Position numbers and translations under genes: made by a program
Notes under the pieces: model-generated
Databases searched by the model: none
What the model was told of the DNA's origin: nothing
The model's input: the letters and a program-made list of their open reading frames with translations, nothing else
Assembly: GCA_964035575.1 (NCBI GenBank)
Contig: OZ037852.1
Location: 1,178,001 to 1,242,000 of the forward strand
Length of the DNA stretch: 64,000 nucleotides
Reading direction: 5' to 3'
DNA from: Rhynchopus sp. YZ270_cl-10
Lineage: Eukaryota; Euglenozoa; Diplonemea; Diplonemida; Diplonemidae
In this document: positions 49,051 through 59,834 of the stretch, in pieces
Position numbering within the stretch: position 1 is the stretch's first letter
How the letters are laid out: each line of letters starts with the position of its first letter

Positions 49051-52000
49051 ATGATTGCTCGACAAGAGTCGTGGGTCTCAGGCGGCAACTCGCATAAGTC
49101 GCGCCCAAATGACGAAGTAGTGAGCAACGGGCCCAGCCGCAAGCACTGCTGCGCCACACTCCCGATCACGGCAATCATCCTGACGGCAACGCTCCTCTCC
49201 ACAACGTCGTCGATGGCAGGTGGGCTGATCATGTACTTCGAAGGTCTGGCCTCGCTTGAGGAGTCTGTGAAAGAGACGTCCTTCAGTGAGATTGCTGTCC
49301 TGCACGCATCGCTGCAGAAGGTGCTCGAGAAGACAGAGGACTCAATCATGCAGACGAAGAAGTTTCTCTACAACAACGACATCATCAACACCAACAACTC
49401 TGCAGACTGGTCGCGCATACTTCGTTGCCTTTCGCATGCGCAGGTGTCCGACAGAGACTGGCTGCAAGGTCTTGGTGTTGCAATGATCCCACACGACCAC
49501 ACAACAAACACAACCTTCTACGGAAGCGTCTGGGGAGACGTTCTGAAGAACGGTTCAAAGGAGCTGGTGTACGGCATTGCTGCGGAATACCAAAACCCTG
49601 TGACGACGTACGACGAGAATGGCACAGTCGCAGAATGGCCGATTCCCACATACCTTGTGGATCCGTCGACAGGTGCACAGGGTGAGCTGTCGTACGAATG
49701 GGATGGTTCAGACATTGTACTTGACACTCCAAAGTACAACACAACGACTGGACTGCCCATTCTGGAAGCATCACCCGAAAAAAAATACGCATGGGTTCCT
49801 CCTGTCGTGAAGACAGCACTCGCAAGCAGGTGGTGGGAGCCGCTCCAATGGATGGCTTCTGACGGGAACCTGTATGCATTCACCGAACTGGAGTCAATAT
49901 TTGCACCGCCGCCTGCACCACACCCGTTCTCTGCCTACAAGGAGATTGTGGTGTACGTTGGATTGGCGTACGCGTCCTTTCTGCCACCGTTCCTGTCTTA
50001 CAAAGAATCCAGAGAGGACACAACAGTGCTGATGATTGATCGTGAGACCAATCTTGTCATTGCGTCCACGTTGGGACTCGAAATGATTCCGAATAAAATA
50101 TGTAACTTTACGATCGACGATCTTGACGAGAAGATCACTTGTGCGTACCGTGTTGAGAACATGTCGCTCGTGATCCAGGAGGCATACCAGTTTCTGGCGG
50201 ACACGCCGTTTGGTGCATTCCACAAAGAAAGCCTTGACGGGGAAGAGTACTTCATGCGGAAGCAACACAGCCACTTGCAGATTGAGTTGATCTGGCTGCG
50301 TCCTACGTCTTCTGTGGAGGGGAAGGTGCAGAAGGCTTTGCTGCTGCTGATCATCTTCACCTGCATTGTGCTGGTGTTTGACCTCTCGATCAGCACGGCA
50401 GAAATCATCTTCATCGCTGTGCCCATGCGGAGGCTGTCGAATGCGATCCGCGACGTGAGCCGCATGCAAACGGAGGAAGCAAACGCATTTCTGAGTGCCA
50501 TGAGCCACTCACCGTTGACAGAGGTTGCAACGATGCGTGAGTCGGCACAGATCCTTGTCGACAACATGATTGAGTTCAAGACCTTCCTCCCTTCTTCCAT
50601 CTTCCACGAAACGGAGGAGGCGTCTGTCTCGATCCAACGTGACCCACCAGGCAGCGCCAGTGGCGAGGCGTGCATTGTGTTCACAGACATCAAAGGGTCG
50701 ACACAGCTGTGGGAAGGCTACCACGACGGGATGAAGGTCGGTCTGCAGCTCCACAACGAGGTGATCCGTGAAGCGATCAAGCAGTATGACGGCTACGAGG
50801 TGAAGACCATTGGCGATGCGTTTATGATTGCTTTTGACAGTGCGCTTGATGGGCTGAAGTTCAGTCTGACTGTGCAAGAAAACCTCACAAAGGCAGCATG
50901 GCCGGAATCTCTGCTTGAATGCCCTCTTTGTGCACGCGATGCTTCGGGTCATTGGGTTGGCATACGCATCAGGATTGGCGTCAACTATGGACAGGTCACA
51001 CTTGACCATTGCCCCGATCTGCGCAGAACGGACTACCTGGGCCCGACAGTGAACCGTGCAGCACGTTTGGAGTCTACTTGCGTTGGGGGCTCTGTCGCGC
51101 TGATGGACGACTTGTATTCGACACTGACCACAGAGGATTTTGCCTCTTTGCACGCAACTCATGTGCAGATTGGGAAGAGGGTTTTGAAGGGGATTGCACA
51201 GCCTGTGGGGGTCTCTCTTCTTGTCCCTGAGGTGTTCCCGCGCAGAGTCCCACAGGTGGTCCTCATGGCACAGGACCAGCTGAAGGAAGGGACCCACAAC
51301 CCGTTGCAAGGTGAACGCCCAGGGTCCGAGAACTCTGCTTCCTCCATGAACCAGTCCATGGTGTCTGAGCGCAACCAGAAGAAGAAGAGAAAGCAGCGCA
51401 TGGAGAACCTGACCCGCTACACAGACGTGCTGACACCGGTGGGGAACGCAACAATCGGCTTCGTCACAGAAGACTGCTTCGATGGTGCGCCCACAGAGGT
51501 CACTGTGCAGCTGAACTCACTCATGTCGCGGGTGGTGGCCTGCCTCGACAGGACAGACGGGTGTCTGACCAGCGTCATCGGGTCTGTTCTGTGCTTTGGG
51601 TGGAACATCTCGAAGAAGTGCAAACCGCATATCGAAACGGCCTTCAGATTTGCTGCGATGATCACACAATCGAGTGGAGATGTCCTACGCTTATCTCTGA
51701 GCACCAGCACGCTGATGAACGGATATGTTGGGAACGGCGAACACCGTTTTGTGACCAGCATCGGATCTGCGATGATGCAGGGTGCGTCGACCATCAGCTG
51801 CATGGAGTGGGGTGTGAAGGTGATCTACTCAAGCAGGTCGCAGAAGGCGATGTTGGTGTCGCTGTCTGAGCGGGGCTTTGTGCGTCCTGTTGGGACACGT
51901 GGTGCGTCAAATGCTAATCTTGTTACGCTTTACGAGGTCAACGTTGACTTACTGCAGCGCTGTACCAACGACAAACTATTTTCTCTTTTTGCAGCTGTAC

Positions 52001-52242
52001 GAGATGACGACAGTTGCGAGGGGGCTGAGGCCATTGAGAAGGACGAGGCATGGTCTTCTGTGTATGCTGAAGCCTTCCAGGCAAGGGACGTGCGGGCGCT
52101 AGACAGACTCGCAATCAAGGATCCCATCATCGCAGGGGTACGCGACAGAATGAAACTGGCCCTCCTTGGCGAAGCGAAGCAAATCAGCGAGATCACGATG
52201 CAGTCGCTCCTCTCCACCTCTGTCGCTATCGACTCAATGTGA
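49051..52242 (+). CDS. Receptor-type class III adenylate cyclase
   Basis: The predicted protein has 1063 residues. Start 49051 (CACAATG) aligns with the paralogue at 8421. A membrane segment (about 33-56), an extracellular region of about 370 residues and a second membrane segment (about 428-458) suggest a sensor. The catalytic domain (about 538-745) has FTDIKGST and IGDAF, which supply the two metal-binding Asp residues; the Lys in EVKTIGDAF and the Asp in DYLGPTVNRAAR, which favour ATP over GTP; and the Asn and Arg of TVNRAAR for the transition state. It should make cAMP as a homodimer. A further domain (about 785-990) resembles a degenerate cyclase fold without these residues. It is shared with the protein at 8421-10889. 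Confidence 0.95.
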   Translation: MIARQESWVSGGNSHKSRPNDEVVSNGPSRKHCCATLPITAIILTATLLSTTSSMAGGLIMYFEGLASLEESVKETSFSEIAVLHASLQKVLEKTEDSIMQTKKFLYNNDIINTNNSADWSRILRCLSHAQVSDRDWLQGLGVAMIPHDHTTNTTFYGSVWGDVLKNGSKELVYGIAAEYQNPVTTYDENGTVAEWPIPTYLVDPSTGAQGELSYEWDGSDIVLDTPKYNTTTGLPILEASPEKKYAWVPPVVKTALASRWWEPLQWMASDGNLYAFTELESIFAPPPAPHPFSAYKEIVVYVGLAYASFLPPFLSYKESREDTTVLMIDRETNLVIASTLGLEMIPNKICNFTIDDLDEKITCAYRVENMSLVIQEAYQFLADTPFGAFHKESLDGEEYFMRKQHSHLQIELIWLRPTSSVEGKVQKALLLLIIFTCIVLVFDLSISTAEIIFIAVPMRRLSNAIRDVSRMQTEEANAFLSAMSHSPLTEVATMRESAQILVDNMIEFKTFLPSSIFHETEEASVSIQRDPPGSASGEACIVFTDIKGSTQLWEGYHDGMKVGLQLHNEVIREAIKQYDGYEVKTIGDAFMIAFDSALDGLKFSLTVQENLTKAAWPESLLECPLCARDASGHWVGIRIRIGVNYGQVTLDHCPDLRRTDYLGPTVNRAARLESTCVGGSVALMDDLYSTLTTEDFASLHATHVQIGKRVLKGIAQPVGVSLLVPEVFPRRVPQVVLMAQDQLKEGTHNPLQGERPGSENSASSMNQSMVSERNQKKKRKQRMENLTRYTDVLTPVGNATIGFVTEDCFDGAPTEVTVQLNSLMSRVVACLDRTDGCLTSVIGSVLCFGWNISKKCKPHIETAFRFAAMITQSSGDVLRLSLSTSTLMNGYVGNGEHRFVTSIGSAMMQGASTISCMEWGVKVIYSSRSQKAMLVSLSERGFVRPVGTRGASNANLVTLYEVNVDLLQRCTNDKLFSLFAAVRDDDSCEGAEAIEKDEAWSSVYAEAFQARDVRALDRLAIKDPIIAGVRDRMKLALLGEAKQISEITMQSLLSTSVAIDSM

Positions 52243-53623
52243 ACATTACAAAAAAGAAACACCCAAATCTAAACAAAGCCATTCCACACATAACACTCAC
52301 TTCTTAAGGTACACCACCTTAGTTAAATTCCCCATATCTCTTTCACCTTTCGGAAGACATTTTTTCGCCCCCTTTTTTTTCTTCTTTGCAGTGATCCGGG
52401 TGGGAGTGGAGGAGAAGAAAACGATCATAGCAATGTACACACCATCAGCCGTTGGGTCGGCCTTTCTTATTGTATCCTAAATGCAAAGAGGGATCGTATA
52501 ATATGTGTTTCCATTTTTTTTTATATCGTTTATTGAATGCATAATGTTGATAATATTGTTTTGTATTGATCTGCGATTGTATCGTTGCGCCTAAGTCTTT
52601 GTTCCCCATTGTATATCTGTTGACAAACTATACAATAGGCACCAAAGGGTTATTCTTTGGGTCTTTTTTCGGGTGAGGTGTTTGCACTTTCAACGCCTCT
52701 TTTTCTTTTTTTGCGAAAATTTGGGACAGCTTTTTTTACCCATAACTTTTGTATGGTTTGGAAAAATACCAATACACACAATATAATGGACGGAGGGGAA
52801 ATTATTCTTTCCCCCCCCCCCCCCCCCCCCCCGAATTTCTCTCCCGAAAAAGGGGTGATAGGATGTGCAGGGTGTGCATCTCACAGAATCATGAGATCTC
52901 TTAAGCTTTCTTATGCCGCTTTTTTTTTTGCGTACTTCGCCATAAGAAATGTTCCCTTGAGGTAGCGCCACCCCAGTGCGGGTGCCCTATGCCCCTTCCC
53001 CATTATTTCGTCAAGCTGGCTCAGGAGGAGAGGGCTTGGATGATTGCAAACTTTTTCTGAAGATTTGAGATTTGCTGAGCACAGTGATGTCTTAGGTTTC
53101 ATCTTTCAAAAAAAAAAAATCTTTTTTTTTTTTTTTTTTCGATTCGTTTTGTTCAGGAAACACTTCATTCCATGATGGAACACTGAGAGCGTTCTCTCCC
53201 TTAATATTTTGGGGGGATTCTCTCGTGCCCATTCTCCACCCCCACGTCTTTTTCACTGCAGTATCTTATTCTTTTATTCGAGCAGTGCAGATCTACCAGT
53301 CTGTCATCCTTTTTTTTTTTTTTTTAAGTTGTAAAATCGACTAAGCAACGAGAGGCTTCGGTTCATCTTACAAACTTTTCTTTTCTTTTTTTTCTTTGTC
53401 CCTTTCGATAGTGACCAGTGTTCCACAGCTAGTGGTGTGCGGGTATGTATTTGCGTGTCTTTTTTTTTTCTCTCTCTATGTGTGTTTGAAAATCAAAGCT
53501 ATAGACAATTTCTGAACAGGAATATTGTCTTTTCTATGTGGTGCCGTTCTTCCCTTCTCCAGATGTGTATGCAGGGTATGTTCATCTTTCAACTTTTCTT
53601 TCTTTTTTCTTTTTTGCTGTTGT
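52243..53623. other. Intergenic with possible exon and repeats
   Basis: After the cyclase stop, TTCTTCTTTGCAG at 52379-52391 looks like a 3' splice site. The frame from 52392 to the stop at 52480 (MYTPSAVGSAF) could be a terminal exon of an unknown transcript, but no donor is found. A cassette E-like motif lies near 52672-52705 and cassette A motifs near 53085 and 53337. Confidence 0.4.
53337..53390 (+). repeat. Hairpin cassette A copy
   Basis: CGACTAAGCAACGAGAGGCT is followed by TCGGTTCATCTTACAAACTT and TTCTTTTC. The inner stem CTAAGC with GCTT is kept. Confidence 0.7.
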
Positions 53624-54357
53624 CAGGGTTTTTTCTAGGATTTTTTTTTTCAGATCTGGGGGGGGACGCAAAAAAACCACCCAAAAAAAATTTTTTTTTG
53701 CAGGTGCAAGCAGGGTTTCCGCTTATATTCATGGAAAATTTTTCCAAAACCGTGAAGATATGTCCAAAAAGGGGTCAAAAATTTTCGCGCTCCGCGCAAA
53801 AAAGTCTGTTCATTTCACGTAAATACGTGATAACGCGGGATGATAACGTACATCAAGAACCAAACCAACCCTTTTTCTCATGTTCCACGGAACCTTCCCT
53901 CAGTACAAGAAGAAACGGCGGTCATGATATCAGAACTTTCTGGCGAAGCCACGGTACGCAACATTTCAAAAAATTGTGACCTAAAATTGAACATTTTTAC
54001 AGCCAAACTATGGTAGAGGGCTGTGGTATTCCGCTCATAAGTTTTGAGCTGCGCCGCAGGCGCACGGTACGCTACTTTTTTATTTATTTTTGCCGATCCC
54101 TTATTCTCACTCTTTGTTCGGTCCGTCAAATGGTGCAAAGATTGGGTGAATTGGGGGCACGGTCTGAAACTTCACCTCGCTATATCCTCTTCGTACGTGG
54201 TGTCCCAAATGGGGGGTCTGTGCGGGTGACCCCCAACCACCCCCCATATCCTTTTTTCCCAAGTCAAAAATTCGTCCCCCCCCGGGGGGGGACGAATTTC
54301 CCCCCAAAATCTGGGGGGGGACGCCGTCCCCCCCCGCTCCCCCTAGAAAAAACCCTG
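53624..54357. mobile_element. Probable non-autonomous hAT element
   Basis: The element is 734 bp, with inverted ends CAGGGTTTTTTCTAGG and CCTAGAAAAAACCCTG. The flanking 8-mers (GCTGTTGT and AGTTGTGT) match only partly, so the target duplication is eroded or absent. CAGGG ends and an inner TTTCGCGCTCCGCGC hairpin motif, also found in the intact hAT element near 14830, suggest kinship. There is no transposase. Confidence 0.6.
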
Positions 54358-55340
54358 AGTTGTGTTTGTAGAGATCTAAGAAGACTCGACCACCACGCAG
54401 AATAGGCACTCAGTACAGTGCAGCGTCAGCGTGTTTTTCCTCTCCCCTGGAACATCCAGGAATCCTACACGAGTGGCATAATGTTGCTCTGGGATGGTGC
54501 TCTGAATAGTGTTCTTCAGACAGTGTATCAGCTTTTTACAGGCTTTTTTCTAAATCGGGTCCAAAATTTCCCAAAAACCGAAAATCAATAGTAAAAAAAG
54601 TGCGCAACATACCTGTGCATTTCCCCCCAAAAAAAGTGCGTTCCCCCCCCCCTGAAAGTGCGTTTTGTCGCATTTCCGAGCCGATCCCGGCATGTGGTGG
54701 GGTCATTTTGGAAAAATGGACATTTTTTTGAGTAGTTGAATTTTCTCACTTTTTCCACAGTCTAGTGGGTGTGCGGTTGGGTGGTGTGGGTGGGTGAATG
54801 TGGGTGGATTGCAAGAGACAAAATAGAGGTGATTGTGAATGTGGTGAAGGTGGGACTTGAAGGGGAAGGGAGGCAGCCCGCTGCAGGCGGAGGAAAAATA
54901 GAACTGTCATGGTGTGATTTTTCTAAAAAAAAGGTGTAAAAAAGGTCCTTCTAAGGTACTTCTAAGGTATGGTGGTTTTCCTTAGGGCACTTCCTTAAGG
55001 AAAACGTGACTTTTTCCCGAGCTTTCCCTGTGGTGGAGTGGCCTTGTTTTCGATCAAAAAACTGGGTACCCAGTACCCAGTACCCAGTACCCAGTACCCA
55101 GTACCCAGTACCCAGTACCCAGTACCCAGTACCCAGTACCCAGTACCCAGTACCCAGTACCCAGTACCGGGGCCGATGGAGGGTTCCAAGACGGCAGTAG
55201 CCTGTGACACTATGTCATGGGAAGGTCGGATACCAGCTTGCGCCGCAGGCGCACGGTACGCTACTTTTATTGTTTCGGCGTATCCTTTTTTCTCACTCTT
55301 CGTTGGGTTCTACGAGCTCCGCCCGTCAAATGGTGGGGTG
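54045..55340 (+). repeat. Direct repeats with GCGCCGCAGGCGCACGG
   Basis: Segments at 54048-54135 and 55238-55335 share TGCGCCGCAGGCGCACGGTA, CGCTACTTTT, TTCTCACTCTT and CCGTCAAATGGTG. The first lies inside the 53624 element. An inverted partial copy is near 22709. The rest of 54358-55922 is non-coding. Confidence 0.7.
55063..55167 (+). repeat. ACCCAGT heptamer satellite
   Basis: About 14 tandem 7-base units, perfect except at the ends. The unit differs from the octamer array at 20160 by one base. Confidence 0.95.
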
Positions 55341-55922
55341 TAAAATTCGCATCTACGCAAACTGCCCCACGTTCATTTTGTACTTTTCCTTCAGGAGTCA
55401 AGTACTGACCATATTTTGCACACAAAACTTGAAAATGGCCTGTAAAAACTGACACATGCATTTGAGGTCAAAAATACTCATTTCTGAGCGCAAAGTGACC
55501 CCATCACAGCACGCACAGGCTCCGGTGCACCGAAATCAAAAAAATATTTTTTTGATTTTTTGGGGGTAAAAATTTCTGGGGAAAATTTCTGGCCACAAAA
55601 AACCACCAAAAAAATGTACACAAAATAATTTTAGCACCCCCCCAAAAAAAAGGTGTAAAAAAGGTCCTTCTAAGGTCCTTCTAAGGTCCTTCTAAGGTAT
55701 ACCACTACCCCTGTATAGGTCACACCAGACTGTGTTATTTTTTTCTTCAAAAATGTTGTTTTTGGACAGTTTGAGGACATGACGACCACCATTTTTTTTC
55801 TCGGTCACTTTATCCCTAAGAAACCCACCTCCTTCTACCGAGTAAAAAAAGTGCGCTGGGTGGGACCTTAAAGCCGGGAAATAAAGTGCGCACATTTTAT
55901 TTTTTCAAAACCCCAATATCAA

Positions 55923-56568
55923 TACCGGCCGCGTACATATTACGTCGCGTATTTATTACGGGGGGTACTTATTACGTCGCGTACTAATTAAGTCGCTTTT
56001 TGGGGGCACTCGGGCGCCCAAAAAGCGACGTAATTAGTACACACCGTAAGGTGAAAAAAAAAGTGGGGATAATCATGTTGGAACACAGCTGGCGTGGGCA
56101 CATCACTGGGGGGGATACTACCAAACCCACACAATCCCGAAGTCATCGCAGATGTGTGTGAGCGAAACCCAACACGCGGCGCATGTAGACGGCACAGGGT
56201 AAGGTGGAAGAAATCGGTGAGAACTCTGCCACAGTGCGTCTAGCACCTCCGTATGCGCAAGAGGAGTGGGAAGTGCCAATGGAGTTCCTCAAATCCGCAA
56301 TTTGAGCCATTCGTTCATATTTCAACAAACATTACAAAAACGTTTGCACGTTGCAATCTCTGCCAAATGTAACCTTATAAAGGGCCGAGGGCCAACACGC
56401 CAACACCAGAGAAATGCCAGACATCCTTCCCACCCACCTTGTACGTAGATTTTGTTTTTCTTCAAAAAATTAATTACGTCGCACACTTATTACGTCGCGT
56501 ACTAATTAAGTCGGCATTTGCCCTAACCGACTTAATTAGTACGCGACGTAATATGTACGCGGCCGGTA
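55923..56568. mobile_element. Foldback element with ACGTCGCGTA units
   Basis: The element is about 646 bp. Inverted ends begin TACCGGCCGCGTACATATTA and continue in ATTACGTCGCGTA units at both ends, plus inner palindromes (TAATTAAGTCG with CGACTTAATTA). TA may be the target duplication. The unique centre (56060-56460) includes a TATAAAGG box and a short frame starting at 56414, possibly a captured gene fragment. Confidence 0.82.
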
Positions 56569-56911
56569 CCTGATTTAGAAAAAAGCCTGCCTTTTTAGAT
56601 TATTTTTTTTTTTTTTTTGTTTTTGTTTTTGTTTTTTGTTTTTTTTGCACCTTTTTTCGCGTCCAATGCAGTCATGATAAAGTTGATCAAACAGCTAATT
56701 GTTGTCAAATTCTAAGATTGGAAGCAGCGCTGCGAGAAAAAAAAAAAAAAAAACAAAAAATGGATTGAAAAAGGACAAGAAGCTTTGCTTGTTCTATGAG
56801 TACTCATGGTGACCATAACAACCTTACTTCAGTTAAACACAATTTTTCTTTTCCTTTTTGTTTCCCGGCTTTGAGCGTGCAAAATACCCGATCTTTTTTC
56901 TTGGTGATATA

Positions 56912-56955
56912 AGGTGACTAAGCAACGCTTAGGTTTCATCTTAGACTTTTTCTTT
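56912..56955 (+). repeat. Hairpin cassette A copy with short loop
   Basis: GGTGACTAAGC-AAC-GCTTAG has a three-base loop against eight or more in other copies, and TTTCATCTTAG follows. The stem is fully conserved. Confidence 0.75.
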
Positions 56956-56981
56956 GTTCAATTTGGCAACCGAAGGGCCTT

Positions 56982-57022
56982 AGTTGCATTAGTGTAGACA
57001 CCTGAGGATGTACTCCACTGTA
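56982..57022 (-). repeat. Hairpin cassette B copy, minus strand
   Basis: Read on the minus strand it gives CAGTGGAGTACATCCTCAGG and TGTCTACACTAATGCAAC. It is the only clear copy in this orientation. Confidence 0.75.
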
Positions 57023-57894
57023 CCGGACGCTTTTTTTTTCTCTTTTTCTGCGCGTGTGTTTTCCCCCCCCCCTCCTTTGCATGAGCTCAACCGAGCTGCG
57101 TTTTAGGACGTTTCAACTACTCTTTGTTGTTTTTTTTTAAAAGAAAGATGGGATCATTTTTGACCCCTCCTCCTATGCTATCCATTGATTGCATAATGTT
57201 GAAACACTTTTAAAGGTTTTGTGTGCACAGATTCATCACTTCAAGTTGTCTTTTTTTTCCCCCTCTCCCACTACCCTCTCCCAGCCTACTTTGCTCGTTC
57301 GGTTATGTTTGCGTTCAGTTTTTTTTGTATTGGTATTTTTTTTTTGTTTATCCTTTACCTACCCACACATTCTGCATAGGTGTACAGTCGGATGAATCCC
57401 CCTTCACACAGACCTTTCTCTGATTAAGTTGTTCCTTCGAAGACCCGGGTGTTGGCATTATTTAATTCATTACATACCAGGCTTCGCAAAATCTCAATAC
57501 AACCAGAGCAAGTGAACGAAATGGATTAACGTGGGGGAGGAAATAAATAAAAAAAAAGGAAGGTCAGAAACGATTGTTTTATTATTGTGCGAGATGACAG
57601 CAATCTGACTTTCCCACAGCCTTCCTTCAACCCCTTGAAAGGTGTTATTTCAGGTTCGGGGGAAAAAAGCAACAACTGATCCAGGGGAAGGAAGGTTTGT
57701 GGAAAACAACAACACAAACAACGAATTGCTAATAAAAGAAGAAAAAAACGGGGTGTGCTGTGGAAACTCCGCGCGATTTTCGAAACCACCAGTAGCATCG
57801 TGGTGCTTTGATTGGTGCTGATGCGTCGACGAGTTTTCGTCTGTGTATTCTGTGTTCCTTCCTCCTCCTCCTCCTCCTCCTCCGAGATGCATAG

Positions 57895-58101
57895 GAGCCT
57901 GTGGACGACCACGAGCTGGAACTCGCCGAGTCCGCCTCTACAGCCATGGAGCAAATAGGTATCGTCAAGCAGATGGTGCTGGACAAAGAGGAGTCTGAGG
58001 ACGACAGCCCCGTTCTTGAACGTTTTATGGGCAGGTGTCCCAATGGTTCTGGCAGCGTTTTTAGCATGCCCAAGAAGAGCAGAGTGCTGGACGTGTTGTA
58101 G
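57895..58101 (+). CDS. Terminal exon of an acidic protein, unknown
   Basis: A long CCT repeat and GCATAG precede 57895, suggesting an acceptor site. The frame to the stop at 58101 encodes 68 acidic, charged residues including ELELAESASTAMEQIGIV and LDKEESEDDSPVLERFMG, and ends PKKSRVLDVL. Composition and codon pattern look like coding sequence. I could not find the upstream exon, so this is a fragment of a gene model. Alternatively, translation may start at the ATG at 57946. The minus-strand frame over the same region looks like its shadow. Confidence 0.45.
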   Translation, partial: EPVDDHELELAESASTAMEQIGIVKQMVLDKEESEDDSPVLERFMGRCPNGSGSVFSMPKKSRVLDVL

Positions 58102-58303
58102 ATTTATTTGTACAGAATGGAGTTCCAGGAGCGTGGGTCCCCCATATCCACAGACCCCGTGTTTTTTTTCTTCCGATAGCAATTCCTTTTTAGCAATCTC
58201 CTTTTCTTCTCTCCTTTTACATCCGTTTCATTAAACTGAGGTGGCCCGCTGTGTTACTTCAGGTTTTATTTGATATGTAAATGTGAGGCGCATCACTTTT
58301 TTC

Positions 58304-58350
58304 AAGGTGACTTAGCACGGCTTAGGTTCATCTTATAAACTTTTCTTTTT
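58304..58350 (+). repeat. Hairpin cassette A copy
   Basis: AAGGTGACTTAGCACGGCTT and AGGTTCATCTTATAAACTTT are followed by TCTTTTTTT. The tail is the cassette A consensus. Confidence 0.75.
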
Positions 58351-58460
58351 TTTTTTTAAACGCAGATTCTTGGTGCCTGCGTCCGCAGAGGCGTTCGCAC
58401 TGTTAACTTTATTTTTTTCTTTATCAGATGTTTACCCGAAATGGATGTTGGACTGCCCAC

Positions 58461-58530
58461 CCCGGTACAGCCGGTCATTGTACCAAGATACACTGTTCAC
58501 GAGCGGGCTGTTGTGTTTCAAACTTTCTTT
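58461..58530 (+). repeat. Cassette D copy
   Basis: GGTACAGCCGGTCATTGTAC and CAAGATACACTGTTCACGAG are followed by TTGTGTTTCAAACTTTC. It keeps the GGTACA with TGTACC stem seen at 38532 while the loop differs. Confidence 0.72.
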
Positions 58531-59348
58531 AGCAGTGACCTGCGTCCGGTTGTGTGAAGAGACGGTTTGCTTCTCTTTCTTTCCCTCCTCTTTTAAACAG
58601 CACGTCCGTAGCGATGTGTTGCATCTTTGATGGTGGTCTTTCTTTTTGTATTTGAAAGCTAAAAAAAAAAACTTGGTTGTGTAGATGCATGGCGTCCTCA
58701 GGTGGCTGCGCTAAGCTGCCACTAGTAAAATGGAAGAGATTGCCAACACAGGTATTGCCACATAATAGTTTTCAAACACAGTCGTGCATCGATTGCCTTT
58801 CATCTATCAGATCACAGAATTGGGTTTGGGACCCTGCTCTGCCGAATGCCGAAGGCAGTTGTAGCGTTCGTAGTAAGTCGGTTACGCTGTCCTGTGACAG
58901 CTTCGCTAAGGTGATGTACGTAAGGCACACCCTGGGTAGCTCCAGCAGGTGCACCAGGGACTTCTTGGGAGGAGGTTCTCTTCTCTTTTAAAAAACCCAA
59001 TAAGAGTAGCAGGAGAAATAATAGCTAATAAACACGACGCCAATTCACCCGTAACTGAGCCTCCTCTTGGCCGGTGCAAAGCGCCCGTCTTTTTTTCTTT
59101 TCTTTTACCGTTCGATGTTTTTTTTTTTCTTCTTTTTTTTTTCCCCCGTCGTTCTACGCAGGGTTTCCGCGTTCTTCCGGTGTTTTCGAAGGGGGCGGAC
59201 GAGTTTTTTTTCCCCCCCAAAAAATTTTTTTTTACTAGTGCTTAACACAATACAGGTCGAGCCCGGCGCGCTTCGCGCGCCGGGTCGGGGGCCTCCGGCG
59301 GAGTTGTCTCGCCTCACGGTCTTTCGTGAGGCACAACAGGTGAGAAAC

Positions 59349-59834
59349 TCACATTACGAGATACTCGAAAACAAAGCGTGGCGGGTGGTGGAATAAGCGC
59401 TCAGCTGTGCTTGTACCCACAGGAAGAGTGAACAAGAGACGGAGTAACGTCCTCATCTGAGGGTACTCGGTGTCACCTTCCTCATTGAGCTCAACATACA
59501 TCAGAACGTCATGAAGAGTTGTCATTGAGGTGCACACCCTCAACACCGACTTGAGCTCTTGCCACTCTGCCAACAGGTCACTGAATTCAACCCCCTGCAC
59601 AATACTGGCTGTCTGGAACTGCTTCCGTTCAGCGGTGTCGCTGTACACCGGCTTCAGCGCATCCCCACCCACGACATCGTGATGCATGTAGGACAGTTTG
59701 TGGGGGGTGAAGAACTGGTCGTACAATCTGCCTAGCTGTTCAATGCTGTACTCCGTGCGCAAACCCGCAAAGGGTTTGAGGGGAATGATAGAGGGGGATA
59801 CCATAAGTGCGGCCGCAGATCTGCGCGACGCCAA
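59349..59834 (-). pseudogene. hAT transposase C-terminal remnant
   Basis: The 161-residue frame resembles the end of a hAT transposase. Before its close it reads EYPQMRTLLRLLFTLPVGTS followed by TAERLF, the dimerisation motif in which a Ser/Thr-rich turn precedes ER-F. The preceding helical part (SDLLAEWQELKSVL) fits the same region. The catalytic core is missing and the motif breaks off, so it cannot be active. It differs from the intact transposase at 15025-17871 and comes from another hAT family. No matching inverted ends are visible. Confidence 0.7.

Larger units (their letters stand above)
56569..57894. other. Non-coding region with cassettes
   Basis: No gene is seen. It contains a cassette A copy (56912-56955), a cassette B copy on the minus strand (56982-57022) and a motif with GATGGGATCATTTTTG and ATTGATTGCATAATGTTG (57148-57215) that recurs near 33495 and 63310. 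The 3' part leads to a possible acceptor site at 57894. Confidence 0.6.
58102..59348. other. Non-coding region with cassettes A, D and E
   Basis: No gene is seen. A cassette A copy lies at 58304-58350, an E copy near 58371-58415 (GCCTGCGTCCGCAGAGGC, then GTTCGCACTGTTAACTT), and a D copy at 58461-58530. Near 59265 there is a strong hairpin (GCCCGGCGCGC with GCGCGCCGGGT). Confidence 0.6.

Noticed and set aside
57526-58182. A 218-codon minus-strand frame
   Set aside because: It is the shadow of the acidic + strand exon at 57895-58101, with a poly-Glu stretch from the CCT repeat.
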